Of a stretch of 64,000 nt of DNA, positions 1 to 10,296 are shown one piece after another. Source of the stretch: Diadema setosum (taxonomy: Eukaryota > Echinodermata > Echinoidea > Diadematoida > Diadematidae); NCBI GenBank assembly GCA_033980235.1, contig CM067065.1, forward strand, positions 1,554,347 through 1,618,346. The letters are read 5' to 3'. The translations under genes and the position numbers were made by a program. The notes beneath the pieces are model-generated. The model did not search any database and had not been told where the DNA came from. It saw only the letters and a list, made by a program, of their open reading frames with translations. Position 1 is the first letter of the stretch; the number at the start of each line of letters is the position of its first letter.

Positions 1-288
1 AAAGGTTGTATATATGCCTTCTTCATTTTTAGTTTGGTCTGAGGGTGTAGTACCACAGTGTCTAATCATTCAGAGAAGAAAAGATTGAATACATTTGTTG
101 ATTTAAAAAAAAATACAAAGTAAAAAATATCAATGCGATACACAAAGATAAGATATCTGTGAAGTAACTTCATTGTTCACCATTTTCAAAAAAAAATAGA
201 TGTTATTCAATGAAAACTATGTTATGTTATGTTTTGGAAACATGTAACATAATATTTACTGTAGAATTTTACATACTTCGTTACTTAC

Positions 289-425
289 TGGTTGTATGCA
301 TGTTCTGCTCTTGTTTGAGGGTTCAGTATTGGGGTCATGAGGTATGGAAGCAAGGGATATCCTGAATCTCCCAACAGGATGCCTTGCAGTTGGCCACTTT
401 CAAACTTCTGGAAGAGTCTGCTGTT
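289..425 (-). CDS. HARBI1-like transposase, exon 3
   Basis: Third recognisable exon of a PIF/Harbinger transposase. The acceptor is TATCACAG before AAC AGC, and the donor is CA/GTAAGT (phase 2 end). It reads NSRLFQKFESGQLQ then ILLGDSGYPLLPYLMTP. LLGDSGYP is the family signature around the second catalytic aspartate of the DDE triad, and the following YLMTP and EHAYNQ are also typical. It joins in phase 0 to the exon ending DSRIFQ at 904. The exon holding the catalytic glutamate is not seen and should lie left of base 1, so the gene is cut by the window edge. Family membership is clear; whether the copy is active or a domesticated host gene cannot be decided here. Confidence 0.85.
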
Positions 426-903
426 CTGTGATAACAGTTTGTGATACAATGCAAACTTGTAAGAATAAAAAAAAATATTGTTGTTTTTTTTTAAGTTTTT
501 TTTTTTGTATTCAGTCAACCTACAATTATTTATATTTTCATATATATGTGTGATTTCAATTATGACATTTTTTTTTGAGTGAAGGTAATATCAATTTTCT
601 CACATTGACTTTTCAAATTTTATTGCATTTAGTTTTTTATTTTGTTTCATAGTATTATTGATTCATTGCCTAAGGAAATATACATTGATGGCCTTGTGCA
701 GCAGTACTATTTCTTGTTTTAACATCATCAAGACTTTTAAAGCAATGTACATTCTAACAGGTTCTTTTTCATAACTGCTACTTTCAAACTCATTTAAATT
801 GTAATCTGTTATGAAACTGTAGCAACTCTTTCGATACATATGGTCAAGTTTGAAACAAAATTGTGCATTTTCAGATTGTTTTATCATTATCAAGAGAATT
901 TAC
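426..903 (-). other. Transposase intron 2
   Basis: AT-rich sequence between two transposase exons. I see poly-T runs but no coding signal or repeat of note. Confidence 0.6.
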
Positions 904-1170
904 CTGAAATATGCGACTATCATGTGTGCTGCCTGGCCATCGCGCAACACAGTTGGTTATCCTGAACTTGGCATCGCATGCCAGCTGAACATTTATTGTA
1001 CACCTTCCCTTGCGGTTTATGTAAACATAATCGTCTTCCCCGAGGTGGCATCCGTGCAGAGAGATATGTGTGCAATCTATCACACTGACGATTCTTGGGA
1101 ACCCGGCGATGTGGTGAAACTGCTCCACAGTTGAGGCTACAACTTCTGGAGCATGGGGGAATGTGATGAC
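904..1170 (-). CDS. HARBI1-like transposase, exon 2 (first catalytic Asp)
   Basis: An 89-codon exon with acceptor AAATTTCAG before GTC and donor CAG/GTAAAT, both phase 0. It begins VITFPHAPEV, followed by EQFHHIAGFPRIVSVIDCTH; the D of VIDCTH is the first catalytic aspartate of Harbinger DDE transposases. The later stretch DYVYINRKGRCTINVQLACD and then RWPGSTHDSRIF matches the conserved family core (Y-x-N-RKG...N-x-Q, PGS-x-HDSR-x-F). It continues into exon 3 (DSRIFQ/NSRLFQ). The reading frame is open with no stops. The usual glycine of IDGTHV is a cysteine here. Confidence 0.9.
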
Positions 1171-1466
1171 CTGAAATTTGTTGACAAGACAAATTGTTCT
1201 TCATCGAATTGAATACTTTGAGTAACATCATTAAAAGTCTAAAGTACAATACTCACAGTATATGGTACTGACATCTACGTACATGACATTTGTATTATTG
1301 TTGTCAGTTTGTTTCTATACCGTTTGTATTCATATTCCTTTTCATCAGAATGATCATTCCAATGAAAAATTATTATGATGTTGAATAAATTATTTCTTCA
1401 CATCATTGACACCTAACTTTATATTTTTCTATTTTCTCTTCTACATTATACTATATGTAAATGTAT

Positions 1467-1469
1467 GGT

Positions 1470-1510
<41 letters not shown>
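1467..1510. repeat. (TA)n microsatellite
   Basis: A run of alternating TA directly abutting the long hairpin at 1510-1740, probably the insertion target of that hairpin. Confidence 0.9.
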
Positions 1511-1514
<4 letters not shown>

Positions 1515-1740
1515 GAAAGAGTCTCAAGTACGCCATGGATCCAACGATTACAAAAAATTTTTATTACAAAATTTTCGGTCTGCCTCAGACCTTCGTCAGT
1601 GCAAAGACAATGATGGACAATGAAAAACATTGTCCATCATTGTCTTTGCACTGACGAAGGTCTGAGGCAGACCGAAAATTTTGTAATAAAAATTTTTTGT
1701 AATCGTTGGATCCATGGCGTACTTGAGACTCTTTCTTCTA
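1510..1740. repeat. Perfect 113-bp inverted repeat (hairpin element)
   Basis: Left arm 1510-1622 and right arm 1628-1740 are exact reverse complements, with a five-A loop at 1623-1627. The arms start TAGAAGAAAGAGTCTC and end GACAATG at the loop. The element sits inside the first intron of the Harbinger transposase, at the edge of a TA repeat. Perfect arms imply a recent insertion or gene conversion between arms. The apparent ORFs in both directions are products of the palindrome. Confidence 0.95.
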
Positions 1741-3105
1741 ATAATTACAACATTCGAAGTCCAACACGTGGAAAATTCCAAGATATATATATGATATGTA
1801 CATACAATGAAGTTTTTAAATTTTTTTTGTGTGGGATGTATGTGGTGCATTCAGTACATGTGTGCGTATCATGATTCACTGCTTTAACTTTGCACATCTA
1901 CTAATAAGTAGTAACGCTTTCAATGGAGTGTACCCATTTGACACATTTTATTGACTTGCACATCAATGTATGAGAGTGGAAATATTTTTGTTTCGTTTTG
2001 CTGTTATGTATTTGTGTGGTGTTTTGTTAATTTGTTCTTTATGGGGCGGGTGCTACAGTTTGGTGTGTAGACCTATATGTTCTATGTGTATACATGTGTA
2101 TATATACATGTAGAACATATACAGATTACAGGGTATTGGTTTCAATTGTTGAGATATTTTACTTGCATTGTGGAATGGGTAATAAGGTACATAATTGTGG
2201 TCATATCATGAAAGTTATTAACAGACGTTGATGTCTCTAGCAAGCTATTGAAGGCAGATTTTTCATTTGCAAAAGTTATTAAGGATTTTGAAATATTTTA
2301 TTTAAAAGATGTAATATGAATTTATAAGAAGAAATGCACTTTAAAAAGTGTGCTGTAACTGCACATTTTTAAAAGAAAAAATATATATTCTAGCTGCTTG
2401 CTTTAAGTTTACACTTGTATTCTGATGTGTATGAGCGTGTGAATGTAATGCTAATATGTAATGACATTCAAATATTATGGCCTAAACAGTGTTTGCAGGC
2501 AAAACATTTTTTTTTATACAGTATAAACAACAAAAAGTTGCTGGATTAATTGCTGCCCTCTCAGGCCACGTACACGTAGACGATCTCGACGATTCGATTG
2601 TGTCAGTATAATCGGATACTAAAACTACCAGTACCAGTACCAGTAGTTCAGAAAGGCTCGACTTGAAGGCTGACAAAATATCATATAAACTGAGTGAAAG
2701 TGGTCTACCTTCCTGAGCTGAGCTAAACTGACTGTCTGCAAATTCTGCAAGTGTAGTTCACTACTGGACATTAGACAAGGCTAGGACTGCTGAGTTACAA
2801 GTGAATGTTCGCTTCAAACAACGTGGGAAAAATGTAGCAAGGCAAGGCAAGGCAAGCTGTCGGCTGCAGCGTAATGACTAGCATGTATCCTAACAACGGT
2901 AAACATTCGTGGGGCATTCGTACTCTTTGATAGTCCCAGCCATGGTTGTTCATGGTGGCGAGTGGCACGGTGTTCATAATAAAGTTTTTAGTTCAGAACA
3001 TTGCTGAAATGAATGTGGTGATATCAATAGCGGCTTGATTGAAGGTCGGTATCTAGTTCTAGAATACAAAATAAATTTTACAAAGGCAAATAGATATGTA
3101 CTAAC
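1741..3105 (-). other. Rest of transposase intron 1
   Basis: Mostly AT-rich. It contains a small palindrome around 2085-2125 (TATATGTTCTATGTG... ACATGTAGAACATATA) and a short CAGTAC triplication near 2630. No convincing exon or second Harbinger gene (Myb-like) was recognised. Confidence 0.5.
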
Positions 3106-3471
3106 GTTGTTCTTCTGCTGGCACAAGGCCTCGGCAACAGCATGCACGCATCTGGACACTGTGCTGCGGTGAACACTGTGGATACTCGCAACGGAATCGA
3201 ACACTGAGCCGGTAGCCATGAAATTCAGGGCAATTAGAACTTGAAGTTCAGTAGGGATGGCATGGCTCCTTGCTGTAGCGCGCTGTAGGTGGTCGTCCAG
3301 CATGTTGACAATGTGCATGATACCATCCCTACTGAAACGATATTTCTTTCTGAGTTCCTCGTCAGTGAGGGAGTCCAAGGCAGAAAACCTTTGTTTGAAA
3401 GTACGATGAGGCCGAGGAGCTTGATGGAGTGCCTCCTCCTCCTCCTCAAGTTCTACCACATAGGCAGCCAT
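3106..3471 (-). CDS. HARBI1-like transposase, exon 1 (N-terminal)
   Basis: A 122-codon exon. The ATG at 3471 (MAAYVVELEEEEEALHQA) was chosen because upstream in-frame ATGs run into the terminal repeat. The following FKQRFSALDSLTDEELRKKY then RFSRDGIMHIVNML is the usual HARBI1 N-terminal pattern, and LNFMATGSVFDSVASIHSVH with STVSRCVHAV is the helix-turn-helix-like segment before the catalytic core. The donor is AAC/GTTAGT, phase 0, matching the phase-0 start of exon 2. The frame is open. About 1.9 kb of intron separates it from exon 2. Confidence 0.8.
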
Positions 3472-3519
3472 TTTGATTGTGTTGTGACTGATTGTTTGCA
3501 TTTGATCTGAACCAAACGC

Positions 3520-3690
3520 AAAGTTGCGTTGGATCGCAAGGGACTTGCGTTTAAACGCAACTTTGCGTTTAAACGCAAGTCCTTTCAGCAACAGACTTGC
3601 GTTTAAACGCAAAGTTGCGTGAGATTTGGAGGACTTGCGTTTGATTTTTGGAGTTGCGTTTAAACGCAAAGTTTCTTGCAACGGGGCCCA
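3520..3690. repeat. Harbinger terminal repeat region
   Basis: The palindromic unit TTGCGTTTAAACGCAA (or its half) recurs at least five times between about 3525 and 3672, and the stretch ends in TTGCAACGGGGCCC. It lies just upstream of the transposase start, where a PIF/Harbinger terminal inverted repeat is expected. I take about 3690 as the element's outer end; the other end is outside the window. Confidence 0.6.
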
Positions 3691-3711
3691 GGAAGACGGA
3701 GCGGTTCTTGA

Positions 3712-4080
3712 CGACTGGTGGCGAGTTTTTGGAGGTAGTGACCGAAACCGTGGAGGAAAAGTAGTGGAAGCGAAATTTGGTAGAAATGCAAGGGCGGATA
3801 TGGACGTTAAACATAATTTGCCCAGTTGAGTTTGGACAATAAGTTATAATTGGACGTTTTGAGGACCGATGAGTATTACCAAGTTAATTATTCGCGAAGA
3901 TAGTGAAAGTGGTAGCAGACACCGGAAGGAAGATGTGGAAGCGATTATTGGTAGAGAAGGGCAGATACGGACGCTAAATTTAATCTGCCCATTTTAAATT
4001 GGACATTAAGTTGTTAACAATGAACATTTCCCAAGGACTGATGGACATTCCTAATGTAATTGTTCTCAAAGAATGATGGT
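3712..4080 (+). repeat. Degenerate ~171-bp tandem repeat
   Basis: GTGGAAGCGAAATTTGGTAGA at 3764 is repeated as GTGGAAGCGATTATTGGTAGA at 3935, followed in both by GG(C)GGATATGGACG-like and TTTGCCCA-like stretches. Two diverged units are clear and a third is possible after 4080. Position upstream of the retrotransposon ORF1 suggests reiterated 5' UTR or promoter subunits, but the LINE 5' end could not be fixed. Confidence 0.55.
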
Positions 4081-5171
4081 ATTAAGTTGGTATCAATGAA
4101 GCTTATGTACGGAGATGTAGTCGTCCCGAGAGGTAGTGGAGTAAAGTGATTAAAGCGATACCAGGTGTTGGTAGAATTGTTCGGAAGAGTTGGTAGAATC
4201 ATATCGGTATCAACATTGCGATTGGTATATATGGAGCCTTAGCCTTCTTCTTCTTCTCAAAGTTAGAGTTTGTTGTGTCCATGTTGGAAGCAAAGGTATT
4301 AGACAAGGCTGGAGGAGTAGCATTAGAATGTACATAGTGTTTATGGTCGAAAGAAGCAATGAGTATAAATCATAAGATGATGTTTTAAAAGATTTGGTGG
4401 TGGACACCAGTATAAGTGTTATGGTAGTTGATACCAGTCGGAATATAATGGAGGTCGGTTTGTGTTTAAAGTGTTGACGTTTAAAGTGTTCAGAATATTA
4501 AGTGGTATAAGCTCGGGGACCGAGCTTGGTGGGTCGGGGGGTCGTGTAGCGAAATCGATTATTTCCGTTAGTTAATTTGTGTATAATAAGCCGGGTATAA
4601 TTCACTATCGATAGTATTAAAGTGTAATCGATTATTATTTGGTAGTAACGTTAATATAAGTGAGGTCCAAAATCCCGGTTTTGGTTAAATTGTTGAATAT
4701 TATGTAAGATAAGGGCATAGAGGGGTTAAGATAACTTATGATTCAGGGAGAAATAATTAATACCAGTAATTTGAGACCAAATATGTAGGGGTTTGGTAAG
4801 AATTGCTCCCCCTATTGGTGTTTTAGTGGTGGAAATATTGATTAACTACGCTTATAATTATCGAGTAAAAATATAATAGGGCAATCAATCTGTCAATCTG
4901 GGGACGCATGGACGCTTACTCTTAGCTTCTCCAGTTTCCATAGCTAACAACTTGAAAATTTCTCCAATCTCTCTTTATTCTTTTGAAAACACGGATGGCA
5001 ACTGAAATATAACCGGATAGATAGCTGAATACAAGGAAAACGTTGATTTCCCTAGGAAAAGAACCAAGGTAAGCGCACATTCGTGGGCCTTTTCCTTTCT
5101 TTATATCAGACCACCACTAACCCATCTTACGTATATAGCACACTAATCCGTCCATTTAAAATTCCCGCCAT
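4081..5171 (+). other. Probable 5' leader of the non-LTR retrotransposon
   Basis: About 1.1 kb with no ORF of note and a G/T-rich top strand (recurrent GGTAGAA and GTGGTAG words), becoming CT-rich just before ORF1. No TATA box or target-site duplication was identified. The boundary with older DNA to the left is not visible. Confidence 0.4.
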
Positions 5172-6539
5172 ATGGCGCTCAAGCTGCCTCCGCTTTCTGC
5201 GCCGGAATTCAACCCTGATTCCGATGCGGATGCATCTGGAAATATGGAAGATGACAACTTCAAAACAGTAGACCACTTTAGACGTAGAGGTAAACGCCGC
5301 AGACAAGGCAGCGTAAACTCTAATGAAACCCCAACAGGTTATTATACCACCGCCAGTGACATGTCTGAAACTGAAAACCCACCCCCACGGACTCCACCAA
5401 ACCTCACTATCCATTTCACCCCAGTAGAAAGGAAAAATCTCCACACCTTAAACCCTCTTGTTGTTGCAAAGGCCATCCAAAAATATGCCGGAAACACCCC
5501 TGTAGAATACGTAAAGAGAACCAGAACTGGTATCCTTATCAAATGTGCCAACCTCCATCAGCTACAGTCTCTTTCCCAAATGACCGAAATTGGCAGTGTA
5601 GCCATTAAAGTGCTCGAAAAAGAAAACACAAGCAAAGGTGTCATCAGTGGCATATCCACCGACCTCACTGAAACTGACTTATTAGATGCCTTGAGTAAAC
5701 AGAAAGTCTCCAAAGTGGAGCGCATACTGAGGAGAGAGAAATCAGAAAAAACTCCCACAAAATCACTCATATTAACATTTAAGACCCCCAACCTCCCAGC
5801 CGCCATATTTCTTGGTTACGAACAGTTCACGGTCAAACAATACATCCCTCCCATCGTTCGATGTTACAATTGCCAGTCACTTGGACATGTAGCAACAAAC
5901 TGTCGCTCGAAACAAAGATGTGTCCGCTGTGGAGGGCCACACTCCTTTCAAGACTGTACACAGAAAGAAAACCCCAAGTGCATCAGATGCCATGAGAAAC
6001 ATTCCGCGGCATACAACGGGTGCACTGAAATAAAAAAGGCCAAGCAAATCCAAATCATCCGGGTTGAAAACAAAAAAGGTTATGCACAGGCCACAAAAGT
6101 CTTCAATGAAAGAAAAGACAACACTGCAGAGCCAACCAAAATCACTGAAACCCAGCAAACCATGACCGCTCCCGCAGACAAAAGCGCAGACCCCCGAATA
6201 AAGAACAGACTAGGCCATAGAGAACAAACTCAAAACACTGAAAGAATGGCGACGACTCCAGAAACAACCCAAACTACCAAAGTTGATCCGCCCAGGGAGT
6301 TGGGAAAAGATCCGCCAAATCCAAAAAGAAACTATCACGCCGGAGAGGCAAACCGCCCAAATTTCGTCTTGACTGCCACAACCGAGTCGCTTTTAGCATT
6401 CCTGATCTGCATGATACAGTCACTCAGACAAGAAATGTCCATATCCGAACTGATTGCCACAACAGCAGAAGCAGCAGAGCGAATACTAAACATCCCCAAA
6501 GTTGATATCACCCGTATCAATGCATATATTCGCACATAA
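5172..6539 (+). CDS. Retrotransposon ORF1, gag-like zinc-knuckle protein
   Basis: A 455-residue nucleic-acid-binding protein of a non-LTR retrotransposon. The N-terminal third is acidic, then basic and Pro/Thr-rich. The middle (about residues 90-230) carries the pre-C2HC region typical of ORF1 proteins of jockey/I-type elements. Three CCHC-like knuckles follow from residue 231: CYNCQSLGHVATNC, then CVRCGGPHSFQDC near 250, then CIRCHEKHSAAYNGC near 270. The C-terminal part is polar and low in complexity. It should package the element RNA. The ATG at 5172 is the first in the open frame. The stop overlaps the in-frame 5' extension of ORF2. Confidence 0.88.
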   Translation: MALKLPPLSAPEFNPDSDADASGNMEDDNFKTVDHFRRRGKRRRQGSVNSNETPTGYYTTASDMSETENPPPRTPPNLTIHFTPVERKNLHTLNPLVVAKAIQKYAGNTPVEYVKRTRTGILIKCANLHQLQSLSQMTEIGSVAIKVLEKENTSKGVISGISTDLTETDLLDALSKQKVSKVERILRREKSEKTPTKSLILTFKTPNLPAAIFLGYEQFTVKQYIPPIVRCYNCQSLGHVATNCRSKQRCVRCGGPHSFQDCTQKENPKCIRCHEKHSAAYNGCTEIKKAKQIQIIRVENKKGYAQATKVFNERKDNTAEPTKITETQQTMTAPADKSADPRIKNRLGHREQTQNTERMATTPETTQTTKVDPPRELGKDPPNPKRNYHAGEANRPNFVLTATTESLLAFLICMIQSLRQEMSISELIATTAEAAERILNIPKVDITRINAYIRT

Positions 6540-6552
6540 CATATACGCCCTT

Positions 6553-9500
6553 ATGGCATTCCTTTCTATACTTCAATGGAATGCACAAGGCCTCCAGAAC
6601 CACGGAGATGAGCTAAAGAAATTTGTACAGTCACGTGAAAAGAACCCTTTTCATATCATATGTATCCAAGAAACTTGGTTTTCGGAAGAAAACATTATGC
6701 AAATACCAAACTATATATGCTTCCCACGAAATAGGAAGAGTGGCCCCCGAGGCGGGTGTGCCATCTACGTGCATAACACTATCCCTTTCAACTCGCCAAC
6801 CTCTCATGCGGAACTCGAAATCCAAACAATAACTCTCCATATAAATTCTTCCCGTTTGATTGTAATAAATTTCTATAACCCCTGTCAAAAGATTGATCAA
6901 AACACAATTGAGGCACTTTCGCAGTCAATCAGAAGCAGTCGAAATGATACTAAAAATGTCATAATTCTTGGTGACTTTAATAGTCACAACACCCTGTGGG
7001 GAAGCGAGCACACAAATCGCAATGGTCACCTCATCGAGGAATTTATCAACGACCAACACCTGGTCCTGCTAAATGACGGCGCAGGCACGAGGTTAGATCC
7101 ATACTCCGGCAAACTGTCATGCCTTGACCTTACAATGGCAAGCCCAAACATAGCAAATAAAAGCAACTGGTCTGTCCTTACCGATCGCTTCAGTAGCGAC
7201 CATTTTCCATTGGCTATAACAATTAAGAATTTCTCTTGCAGTGTTGAAGTAAATCAAGAAGATCGATTAAGCCGTTATCACTTTAAAAACGCAGATTGGA
7301 ATACTTTTGCACAATTATCTGAAACCTTGTTGTCCGCTGACATTCAGCACGAGGACACGGAAACTTTTTATGAGAATTTTATTACAAATTTGACAAAAAT
7401 TATCTCAAAATCAGTTCCTCAAAGGAAAAAAAAAGACCGTCCAGCTGTTCCCTGGTGGAACAAGCAATGCTCTGAAAAAGTGAGAGAAAGAAATAAAGCA
7501 AAAAACAGAGCAGTAAAATATATGTCACAGCAATACCTAAATGATTATAAAATAAAGAAGGCACAAGCTCAAAAAGCTATTAGACAAGCCAAACGTCAGT
7601 ACTGGGAAAACTACTGCGCCAAACTGAACCGCTTTACCCCTACCAGTGAAATATGGAAAACCATAAAAACAATAAATAATGTTTCTTTTAAATTTACCAG
7701 GAATATACCTGTGCTATTTGTAAATAACACTGAAGTAATAACAGATAAAGAGAAGGCTGAAGTTTTCGCGCAATTTTTCGCAAATATCGGAAAAAAGAAA
7801 CCAAATACCGCCCTCTACGATACCGTTCTAGAGAGAAATCGACAAGACGAAGTAGAAAAATATCCGTCAGTACTTAATGAAGATTTCTCCATGAACGAAA
7901 TGTCGAAATCTCTGGATTGTGGAAAAACATCCGCCCCAGGACAGGATCAAATCAACTATCTTGTATACAGCAAATTGCCCCCTTCATCACGAACAACCAT
8001 GCTTTCACTCATAAACCAAATCTGGAATACCGGCCACGTCCCCAAAGCCTGCAAGCACTCTATACTCACCCCGATAACAAAACAAAACAAAGACCCCCAA
8101 AATGTCTCCTCGTATCGTCCAATCGCCTTAACTTCCTGCTTTATTAAAATCATGGAACGTATGATCAAATCTCGTCTCCAGTGGTACTCAGACAAACACA
8201 ATCTAATTCCAGCGCTCCAAAGTGGCTTCAGGAAGGGACGTAGTACTACAGACAACATAGTCAACTTAGAAAATAGCATTCAAAAAAGTCTAGGAAATAA
8301 GGAACATACAATAGCTGTATTCCTCGACATCGAAAAAGCATTTGATTCTCTTTGGATTGATGGACTTATATTCAAACTAAGACGTATAGGATTAAAAGGG
8401 AACGTGGTTCGCTTTTTACATAACTTCCTGACGAACCGATCAATTCAAGTGCGGATCAAAAACACAAATTCTAGTCCCCAAACCATCAGTAATGGTCTTC
8501 CACAAGGAAGTATACTCAGTCCCCTTCTTTTCAACCTCATGATGTATGATATACCCACTGATCCCGCTGTAAATATGTCAATGTACGCTGATGACTGCGT
8601 ACTCTGGAAATCAGGGAAAAATGTAAAGTTCATTGGCAAAAAAATCAATGAATATCTTGGAAAATTGAACTCTTGGTTCAACGAATGGGGCTTCAGATTA
8701 TCCGACAGAAAGACAACCCCAGTAATTTTCACAAACTCTATTAAACTTGAAAAACCGGAGATAAAAATAAATGATAATGTAGTGAAATATCAACAAAGTC
8801 AGAAATTTTTAGGTCTCACTTTTGATCAAAAATTAACATGGAATACACACATAAATGATGTTGTTGATCGTTGTAAACCCAAAATAAATATTTTAAAGAG
8901 CTTGGCCGGAACTACATGGGGTAACTTTTCTAAAACCCTTCTTATGGTGTACAGAGCACTGATCAGGTCTCTTCTCGACTATGGATGTGAAGCTTATGAG
9001 TCCGCCTCAGAAAGCTCAAAAAAACCACTGGATTCCATCCAATATCAGGCTCTTCGAGTATGTGCTGGTGCAGCTCCCGCCACATCTCTAGAATCCCTTC
9101 AAGTAGAAATGGGAGAACTCCCCTTATGCATCAGAAGAAAGATGCTGATTACAAAATACCATGCGTCTTTGACGAGAATCGCAAACCATCCGGTATCACA
9201 AAGCACAAAAAACTGCTGGCAATACGAGTATATGAAAGAGAAAAAATCACGTAAACCTTTCGGACTCAGAATTCAAAGCGCAAATATCACAACAAAACTC
9301 GAACCTCTCACTCCCCCAGAAATCCCCTTCTGGCACTTAAGCGAAATCAAAACCTCCTTAGAGCTAACTGATAGGCTCAACAAAGACGACAACCCCTTAA
9401 TTCAAAAACAATGGAGCCTAGAACTGATCAATTCCAAATGGAAACATCAACTTCACATATTTACTGATGGATCCAAATTGCCAAATGAGGGCAATTCAGC

Positions 9501-10296
9501 TGCCGCCTTTTACGTGCCATCACTTCGTTATTCCCAATGCAAAAGATTACGTGATCACACATCATCATATCGAGCAGAACTATCTGCAATCATCCTCGCC
9601 CTAAACTGGCTTGAGCAATTAGACCTCCACACAGGAGCTGTCATATTCAGCGATTCACTGAGCTCACTTAAAGCCATCAAATCACAACCGTACGACGACA
9701 ACTTCATCACTGAAATCAGGACAATTGTCACTCGTCTAGAATATAAAGGCACGGACATCTCACTCGAATGGATTCCGTCACACTGTGGAATTCACGGCAA
9801 TGAAGCCGCTGATTCCCGAGCTAAAGAAGCCTTGACGAAACCTATTGAAATCTACAACGACCTTAGTTTTTCAGCGATAAAGTCAGTCCTTGTAACTAAG
9901 TATAAAACAGAATGGCAAAGTAAGTGGAATAACTCAACCTCCTTTCTAAAAACCATCCAATCATCTGTAAATTTTCAGCCATTCACATGTCATCTCTCCA
10001 GACAACACGAAATGATTATACACAGGTTGAGAATGGGCTGTCTCGGCCTTAACTATGATTTAGCAAAAATAGCAAAACACCCCACAGGAAACTGCCCCTA
10101 TTGCCCCACTCCCGAAACAGTTAAACATCTCCTAATAGAATGCCCGAAATATACAATAGAAAGAGCCATGTTAATGGCAGAAACCAACACAAATCGTGAC
10201 TCTGATATCATTAAACTTTTAGCGTCTCAAAATCGAAATATTCAAAATTCCATAATCACATTTGTGTACAGGACAAATCGTTTGAGTCAAGGATAA
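6553..10296 (+). CDS. Retrotransposon ORF2: endonuclease, reverse transcriptase, RNase H
   Basis: An uninterrupted frame of about 1,247 codons from the ATG at 6553 (MAFLSILQWNAQGLQNH); the frame is open from 6502, which would overlap ORF1. Domains in order: an apurinic-type endonuclease (QWNAQGL, CIQETWF, ILGDFNSHNTLWGS, SSDHFPL); reverse transcriptase with SYRPIALTS, the LDIEKAFDSLW motif and the catalytic MYADDC box near 8584; RNase H (FTDGSK near 9460, YRAELSAI, FSDSLSSLKAI, WIPSHCGIHGNEAAD); and a C-terminal CPYC...H...C zinc motif near 10100. Endonuclease plus RNase H places it in the I/jockey-like group of LINEs; the exact clade was not determined. All catalytic motifs look intact, so the copy may be young. 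Confidence 0.93.
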   Translation: MAFLSILQWNAQGLQNHGDELKKFVQSREKNPFHIICIQETWFSEENIMQIPNYICFPRNRKSGPRGGCAIYVHNTIPFNSPTSHAELEIQTITLHINSSRLIVINFYNPCQKIDQNTIEALSQSIRSSRNDTKNVIILGDFNSHNTLWGSEHTNRNGHLIEEFINDQHLVLLNDGAGTRLDPYSGKLSCLDLTMASPNIANKSNWSVLTDRFSSDHFPLAITIKNFSCSVEVNQEDRLSRYHFKNADWNTFAQLSETLLSADIQHEDTETFYENFITNLTKIISKSVPQRKKKDRPAVPWWNKQCSEKVRERNKAKNRAVKYMSQQYLNDYKIKKAQAQKAIRQAKRQYWENYCAKLNRFTPTSEIWKTIKTINNVSFKFTRNIPVLFVNNTEVITDKEKAEVFAQFFANIGKKKPNTALYDTVLERNRQDEVEKYPSVLNEDFSMNEMSKSLDCGKTSAPGQDQINYLVYSKLPPSSRTTMLSLINQIWNTGHVPKACKHSILTPITKQNKDPQNVSSYRPIALTSCFIKIMERMIKSRLQWYSDKHNLIPALQSGFRKGRSTTDNIVNLENSIQKSLGNKEHTIAVFLDIEKAFDSLWIDGLIFKLRRIGLKGNVVRFLHNFLTNRSIQVRIKNTNSSPQTISNGLPQGSILSPLLFNLMMYDIPTDPAVNMSMYADDCVLWKSGKNVKFIGKKINEYLGKLNSWFNEWGFRLSDRKTTPVIFTNSIKLEKPEIKINDNVVKYQQSQKFLGLTFDQKLTWNTHINDVVDRCKPKINILKSLAGTTWGNFSKTLLMVYRALIRSLLDYGCEAYESASESSKKPLDSIQYQALRVCAGAAPATSLESLQVEMGELPLCIRRKMLITKYHASLTRIANHPVSQSTKNCWQYEYMKEKKSRKPFGLRIQSANITTKLEPLTPPEIPFWHLSEIKTSLELTDRLNKDDNPLIQKQWSLELINSKWKHQLHIFTDGSKLPNEGNSAAAFYVPSLRYSQCKRLRDHTSSYRAELSAIILALNWLEQLDLHTGAVIFSDSLSSLKAIKSQPYDDNFITEIRTIVTRLEYKGTDISLEWIPSHCGIHGNEAADSRAKEALTKPIEIYNDLSFSAIKSVLVTKYKTEWQSKWNNSTSFLKTIQSSVNFQPFTCHLSRQHEMIIHRLRMGCLGLNYDLAKIAKHPTGNCPYCPTPETVKHLLIECPKYTIERAMLMAETNTNRDSDIIKLLASQNRNIQNSIITFVYRTNRLSQG

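Noticed and set aside
1406..1874. ORFs on both strands sharing the same peptide
   Set aside because: The shared peptide comes from the perfect inverted repeat, not from coding sequence.
2482..2676. Minus-strand ORF inside the transposase intron as the Harbinger Myb-like gene
   Set aside because: No tryptophan-spaced Myb/SANT pattern; leucine/valine run comes from a CAGTAC repeat.
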